NCBI GenBank assembly: GCA_036268355.1
Contig: DATAUG010000254.1
Span: forward strand, 1 to 8,773
Length of the DNA: 8,773 nucleotides
Source: DASQPJ01 sp036268355
Lineage (GTDB): Bacteria > Actinomycetota > Actinomycetes > Sporichthyales > Sporichthyaceae
Direction of reading: 5' to 3'
A program made the position numbers and the translations under genes. Shown here one piece after another: positions 5,188-8,773 of the stretch; position 1 is the stretch's first letter, and each line of letters begins with the position of its first letter. The notes under the pieces were generated by a model, which saw only the letters and a list, made by a program, of their open reading frames with translations, was not told the origin of the DNA and made no database searches.

Positions 5188-5196
5188 TTGTCCACA
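5188..5196 (+). promoter_or_regulatory. DnaA-box-like sequence
   Basis: TTGTCCACA is identical to the DnaA box preferred in high-GC actinobacteria. A weaker relative, CGATCCACA, begins 18 bp upstream at 5170. Two sites in an intergenic region of a mobile element could belong to an origin or be chance. Confidence 0.3.
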
Positions 5197-5249
5197 AGAC
5201 CGCCCTGACCCGGCGCCCCAGCCGTCCCTGCGTGCGCACAGTCAGCGGC

Positions 5250-5531
5250 ATGACCCGATACGAGATATACGACGTGCCCACCGAAGAACTGCTCGCCGAA
5301 CATGACCACCTGGCGGCCGCCCTGATATGTGCGCGCTACCTGGCCAACGCGATCGACGCCTGCCGCGACGCCCAGCCCGACCTCGACGACCTGCTCCACC
5401 GAACCGGTCCGACACGCGTCGCCGTCCACGACGCCCGCACCGGGGACCTCCTCATCGAGATCACCGCGTGCACCGGGCGGTCCATCGGGACCGGGTCCGA
5501 CGACCACCCCGCCAGATCGTCGGACCCCTGA
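5250..5531 (+). CDS. Small acidic protein of unknown function
   Basis: The predicted product has 93 residues, is acidic and has no membrane segment. It reads MTRYEIYDVPTEELLAEHDH, a helix with ALICARYLANAIDACRDA, then a strand-turn-strand (TRVAVHDARTGDLLIEITA) and a polar tail. The protein-like composition and strong third-position GC favour this frame over the overlapping ones. The ATG at 5250 lacks a clear ribosome binding site, so the start is uncertain. No other in-frame ATG lies near. The gene sits 66 bp before the relaxase start on the same strand. Small genes in this position in conjugative elements sometimes encode accessory transfer or regulatory proteins, but nothing in the sequence proves this. 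Confidence 0.6.
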   Translation: MTRYEIYDVPTEELLAEHDHLAAALICARYLANAIDACRDAQPDLDDLLHRTGPTRVAVHDARTGDLLIEITACTGRSIGTGSDDHPARSSDP

Positions 5532-5540
5532 CCCTCCAGC

Positions 5541-5560
5541 CTCACTACCTCTCACTACCT
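5541..5560 (+). repeat. Perfect 10-bp tandem repeat
   Basis: CTCACTACCT occurs twice head to tail, between the stop of the 5250 gene and the relaxase start. The spacing of 10 bp, close to one helical turn, is typical of iteron-like protein binding sites. Confidence 0.8.
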
Positions 5561-5597
5561 CCGCACACCAATGCATCAATGATGATCTCGGAGTACA
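5561..5597 (+). promoter_or_regulatory. AT-richer region before the relaxase; possible oriT/promoter
   Basis: This short stretch is less GC-rich than its surroundings. It contains ATGCAT (5571-5576) and the inverted repeat CATCA-A-TGATG (5574-5584). A GGAG (5590-5593) precedes the relaxase GTG. Relaxases of this class commonly act on an oriT beside their own gene, so this and the tandem repeat form the best oriT candidate in the window. No nick site can be identified by eye. Confidence 0.3.
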
Positions 5598-5615
5598 GTG
5601 CCCGGCGTGGGGCAC
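5598..5615 (+). promoter_or_regulatory. Stem-loop covering the relaxase start codon
   Basis: GTGCCC (5598-5603), a 6-nt spacer, then GGGCAC (5610-5615) is a perfect 6-bp inverted repeat whose left arm is the GTG start itself. In mRNA it could hide the start codon. In DNA it could be a binding site for the relaxase. It may also be chance in GC-rich coding sequence. Confidence 0.35.
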
Positions 5616-8600
5616 CTCGGTTTTGTCGCGCGCAGCGACTGGCGCTACCTGGTCGCCCACGCGCGGGAAGCCGGCGAACCAGGCCTCGAGGCACCGGCCG
5701 TGGGGGTCGGGAACTACTACATGCAGGGCGCCGAGGCGGGGGAGCCGGCCGGGCGCTGGTTCGGTCCGGGGGCTGCGGTCCTGGGCTTCGCGCCGGGTGA
5801 GGAAGTCACCGCCGCGGCGATGGAGACGGTGTTCGGCAAGCTGCGCGACCCGGCCACCGGGGCGTCGTTGGGGTCACGGCCGAGGAAGTACGCGCCGTTC
5901 GAGGAGCGGCTGACGAGGCTGCTGGCCGCCGAGCCGGGGGCCGATGCGGAGCGGGTGGGGGAGTTGCGGTTCGCCGCGCGCACGGCGCAGCGGGAAGCCA
6001 CCCACTACTACGACCTGACGTTCTCCCCGACCAAGTCGTGGAGCGTTCTGTTCGCCGGCCTACGCGCTGCCGACATGAACGCCGAGGCCGACGTGCTCTG
6101 GTCCTGCCTGGTCGACGGGTACAAGGCGGGCCTGACCGAGGCGATGGACGAGGCCGGGTACGTGCGGACCGGGCGGCACTCCGGGCGCGCGGCGGCCGGG
6201 GGTCGGTCATCGGGGCGGTGGGAGAAGGCGCAGGACTGGACTGCGACCCTGTTCGCCCACCACACCTCCCGCGCCGGCGACCCCCAGTTGCACATCCACG
6301 GCGCGGTCCTGAACCGGGCCCGCGCAGTCGGGCCCGACGGCCAGCTGCGCTGGTACGCGCTGGACGGCACCGCGATCAAGAATGTGCGGCGGTCCGCCGC
6401 CGCGACAATGTCTCGGGTCTCGGAATCCCTCGCTGCCGAACGGTTGGGGTTGTCTTTCGTCGACCGTCCGGACGGGTTGGGGCGGGAGATCGCCGGGGTT
6501 GAGGCGGGCCTGGTGGAGCACTTCTCCAACCGGCGCCGCGCGATCGAACCGGTGGTGGCCCGGATCGCTGAGGCCTACCGGGCCGAATACGGCAAGGAAC
6601 CCGACGCCTACGAACTGCGGCTGATGGCCGAACAAGCGACCCTCACCACCCGGGCGCGCAAACCCGAACACCCGCCCACCGGCCCGGAACTGTTGGGCGC
6701 ATGGGAGGACTCCGTCCAACGGACCGGGCGAACCCTCACCGACGTGCCCGCCGCGACCGGTGTCCAACTCGCCGCCGGGTCCGATGAGTTGCCTGGTCGA
6801 GAGGTCGATGCTGCGGGCGGGCCGCGGCAAGGTTCGCTCGAGTGGCTCGACGCGGTCCTGGGGTCGGGGCAGCGGGAGCGGATCGTCGAGGCCGCCGTGG
6901 CCGACGTGACCGACCGGATGGCCAGCTTCGGCCGCGCCGAATTGCGCGCCTCCATCGACGCCCGCCTGCCCGCAACAACCCTGTCGGCGGTGACCGCGGA
7001 CCGGCAGAGCCTGCTCCTCGACGCCCTCACCGACGCCGCTGTGGCCCACCCCGACACCGTCCACCTGTCCGTCCCGCCGCTGATACCGGCCCCGGCGAAC
7101 TGGCGACGGAGCAGCGACGGGCGAGGGCTGCACGAGCCGCCTGCCGCGTACGACAGGTGGACCGGTGCGGCGACGCTCTCGCGGGAGGCACGGGTCCTGG
7201 AGGCCGCCCTCCAACTCGGCGCACCGGCCGCCGAGGGCATTCGGGCGGCAGAACTGCTGGGTGAGACCACCCTGCGGCCCGGACAACGTGCGGCCGTCGA
7301 ACGGATCCTCATCTCCGGGCGCCAGGTCGACCTGCTCGTCGGCCCCGCCGGGACCGGCAAGTCATACACCCTGGCCGAACTCGCCCGACTCTGGACCGAA
7401 ACCATTCCCGCCCCGCAACGCCCCCTGGTCCTCGGCCTGGCAACCTCTGAGGCCGCTGTACGGGTCTTGCACGAGAACGGCATCGATCGGGCCATCAACG
7501 TCGAACGCTTCCTCCGTGCGCGCGAGCTCGCTCAACTGGGCGGGCCGGGGGCGGTGGCTGGGGCGGATTCGATTGGCCTCCGTCCCGGCGATTTGGTGAT
7601 CGTGGACGAGGCATCCATGGTGGAGACCAGGCATGTCGAAGCGATCGCTGCCGCCGCAAGGCTGAGCGGAGCCAAGGTTGTGCTGGCCGGTGACGATCGG
7701 CAGTTGGACTCCGTCGGCGCCGGTGGCGTGTTCGGGTTGTTGGTAGAGCGGACCCGGCCGGTGGTCCTGGACGAGGTCGTGCGGTTCAACAACACCTGGG
7801 AGGGCCCGACCTCGCTGCGGCTGCGGTCCGGGGACGTGTCGGTCATCGGGGAGTACGACCGACGCGGCCGCATCGAATCCGGCCCCAGGGATGAACTCCT
7901 GGCCAGCGCCTGCCGGGGGTTTGTGGCCGACCACCTGACCGGACGGTCCAGTCTGGTGATCACCCCGACCAACGAACAAGCCGCCGAAGTCGCCTCGCAC
8001 ATCCGCGCCGAACTGGTCACCCTCACGCGGGTCGAACCGGACGGTGTGCGGTTGCACGATGCAAACAAGGCTGGCGTGGGGGACCTGATCGCCACCCGCC
8101 GCAACGACCGCAGCCTCGACGATGGCGCTGGGGGATGGGTCGCCAACCGGGACACCTTCCGCGTCCTGACCCGCCACGGCGACGGCAGCCTCACTGTCGC
8201 CAGAGACCTCGGGCCCGACGACACCGGAACCCATCGCACTGGCTCGCCGGTCGTACTGCCGGCCGACTACGTGGCCGCGCACGTCGAACTCGCCTACGCC
8301 GCCACCGCACACGCCGCACAAGGCCGCACTGTCGACACCTGCACCGCCCTGATCGACCCCGCCATGAACCTGGCCGCCCTCTACGTCGCAGCCACCCGCG
8401 CCCGCGAACGCACCCTGCTCGCCGTGCCCGTCGACCGCGAACCCCTCGACGTCCTCGGCCGACAGGACCCCGACCGCGAACCGACAACACCCGAAGCGAT
8501 GCTGGCGGGCATCATCGGCCGGCCCCGGGGACCCGGGGCGGCCACCCAACTGCTCGCCGCCCAGGTCGACGCCCGGGAATCCCTCGCCAGACTGGCCCCG

Positions 8601-8773
8601 GAGTGGGCAGACCTGATCACCCGCGACGCCCACGCCAAATACCGCACCGAACTACAACAAGCCCTCGGCTCGGACCGCTGGAACCACGTCGCCGACGACC
8701 CAGCAACCCCGGCCCTGCTCCGCGCCATCCGAGCCGCCGAGACCGACCACCACCTCGACCACCAAGGCCTAGC
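5598..8773 (+). CDS. MobF-family conjugative relaxase-helicase (TrwC/TraI/TraA type), 3' end missing
   Basis: This enzyme nicks oriT by tyrosine attack, stays on the transferred strand and unwinds DNA for conjugation. The 1058 residues present are in one uninterrupted frame that runs off the window. The relaxase domain shows Tyr17, then NYYMQG (Tyr40-Tyr41) before GRWFGPGAAVLGF, the counterpart of the TraI Tyr clusters. DLTFSPTKSWS follows, with Asp139 as probable base. The metal-binding triad is His221, His232 and His234 in HHTSRAGDPQLHIH. The RecD-like helicase has Walker A GPAGTGKS (582-589), DEAS (670-673), GDDRQL (698-703), AAQGRT (906-911) and an ATRARERT motif. A stop at 5583 limits the start to GTG 5598 or GTG 5607. 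The first has GGAG 4 nt upstream. PKSVS of TraI is TKSWS here. About 16 extra residues separate the first and second Tyr sites compared with TraI. Confidence 0.95.
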   Translation, partial: MPGVGHLGFVARSDWRYLVAHAREAGEPGLEAPAVGVGNYYMQGAEAGEPAGRWFGPGAAVLGFAPGEEVTAAAMETVFGKLRDPATGASLGSRPRKYAPFEERLTRLLAAEPGADAERVGELRFAARTAQREATHYYDLTFSPTKSWSVLFAGLRAADMNAEADVLWSCLVDGYKAGLTEAMDEAGYVRTGRHSGRAAAGGRSSGRWEKAQDWTATLFAHHTSRAGDPQLHIHGAVLNRARAVGPDGQLRWYALDGTAIKNVRRSAAATMSRVSESLAAERLGLSFVDRPDGLGREIAGVEAGLVEHFSNRRRAIEPVVARIAEAYRAEYGKEPDAYELRLMAEQATLTTRARKPEHPPTGPELLGAWEDSVQRTGRTLTDVPAATGVQLAAGSDELPGREVDAAGGPRQGSLEWLDAVLGSGQRERIVEAAVADVTDRMASFGRAELRASIDARLPATTLSAVTADRQSLLLDALTDAAVAHPDTVHLSVPPLIPAPANWRRSSDGRGLHEPPAAYDRWTGAATLSREARVLEAALQLGAPAAEGIRAAELLGETTLRPGQRAAVERILISGRQVDLLVGPAGTGKSYTLAELARLWTETIPAPQRPLVLGLATSEAAVRVLHENGIDRAINVERFLRARELAQLGGPGAVAGADSIGLRPGDLVIVDEASMVETRHVEAIAAAARLSGAKVVLAGDDRQLDSVGAGGVFGLLVERTRPVVLDEVVRFNNTWEGPTSLRLRSGDVSVIGEYDRRGRIESGPRDELLASACRGFVADHLTGRSSLVITPTNEQAAEVASHIRAELVTLTRVEPDGVRLHDANKAGVGDLIATRRNDRSLDDGAGGWVANRDTFRVLTRHGDGSLTVARDLGPDDTGTHRTGSPVVLPADYVAAHVELAYAATAHAAQGRTVDTCTALIDPAMNLAALYVAATRARERTLLAVPVDREPLDVLGRQDPDREPTTPEAMLAGIIGRPRGPGAATQLLAAQVDARESLARLAPEWADLITRDAHAKYRTELQQALGSDRWNHVADDPATPALLRAIRAAETDHHLDHQGL

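Noticed and set aside
6207..7286. A 359-codon minus-strand open frame
   Set aside because: It is the mirror of the relaxase coding frame, with no ribosome binding site and no recognisable domain.
7362..8633. A 423-codon open frame on the minus strand within the relaxase-helicase
   Set aside because: The plus strand encodes clear helicase motifs throughout. The antisense protein is Gly/Val/Asp-rich low-complexity sequence.
1..8773. CRISPR array, integrase gene or complete insertion sequence
   Set aside because: No regularly spaced repeats, no integrase or intact transposase reading frame, and no terminal inverted repeat pair with target duplication were seen.

Overview
The window is GC-rich throughout, with strong third-position G/C bias, GTG starts, GGAGG-type ribosome binding sites and GC hairpins without U-tracts. 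Together with a perfect TCGAAC-N4-GTTCGA LexA-type box and an F420-type PPOX protein, this points to an actinomycete, plausibly Pseudonocardiaceae or a relative. The genus cannot be settled by eye.

Left part (1-2615) looks chromosomal. It starts with the 3' part of a cupin gene broken by a one-base insertion. A minus-strand operon follows: a TetR-family repressor (1789-2388), an SCP2-like protein (1258-1668) and a beta-class carbonic anhydrase (552-1187). A well-formed promoter (TTGCAA-N17-TATACT) lies upstream of the TetR gene, with a 5+3+5 palindrome immediately downstream of its -10. This suggests that the repressor controls its own operon.

Middle part (2616-5531) is accessory and partly decayed. 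It holds two degenerate copies of the same C-terminal coding motif (ending at 2788 and near 3650), a small plus-strand gene with a frameshift (2889-3283), and a 99-aa minus-strand gene (3256-3555) directly behind the SOS box. It also holds a PPOX/F420-type flavin-split-barrel protein (3714-4145), a long imperfect palindrome (4355-4418), and two small genes of unknown function (4513-5091 and 5250-5531) on the same strand as the relaxase. The first of these two carries an internal duplication.

Right part (5598-8773, runs off the end) is a MobF/TrwC-TraI type conjugative relaxase fused to a RecD-like helicase, the hallmark of a conjugative plasmid or integrative element. The roughly 70 bp before it hold a perfect 10-bp tandem repeat and short palindromes, a plausible place for oriT or autoregulation.

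The overall reading is the edge of an integrative or conjugative element next to, or inserted beside, a TetR-controlled chromosomal operon. No integrase, att site or replication initiator is visible, so the element's type and exact boundary are inference. The best candidate for something new is the small gene behind the SOS box in the mobile region. Two of the broken genes can be repaired by changing one homopolymer run by one base, so sequencing error must be excluded before they are called pseudogenes.
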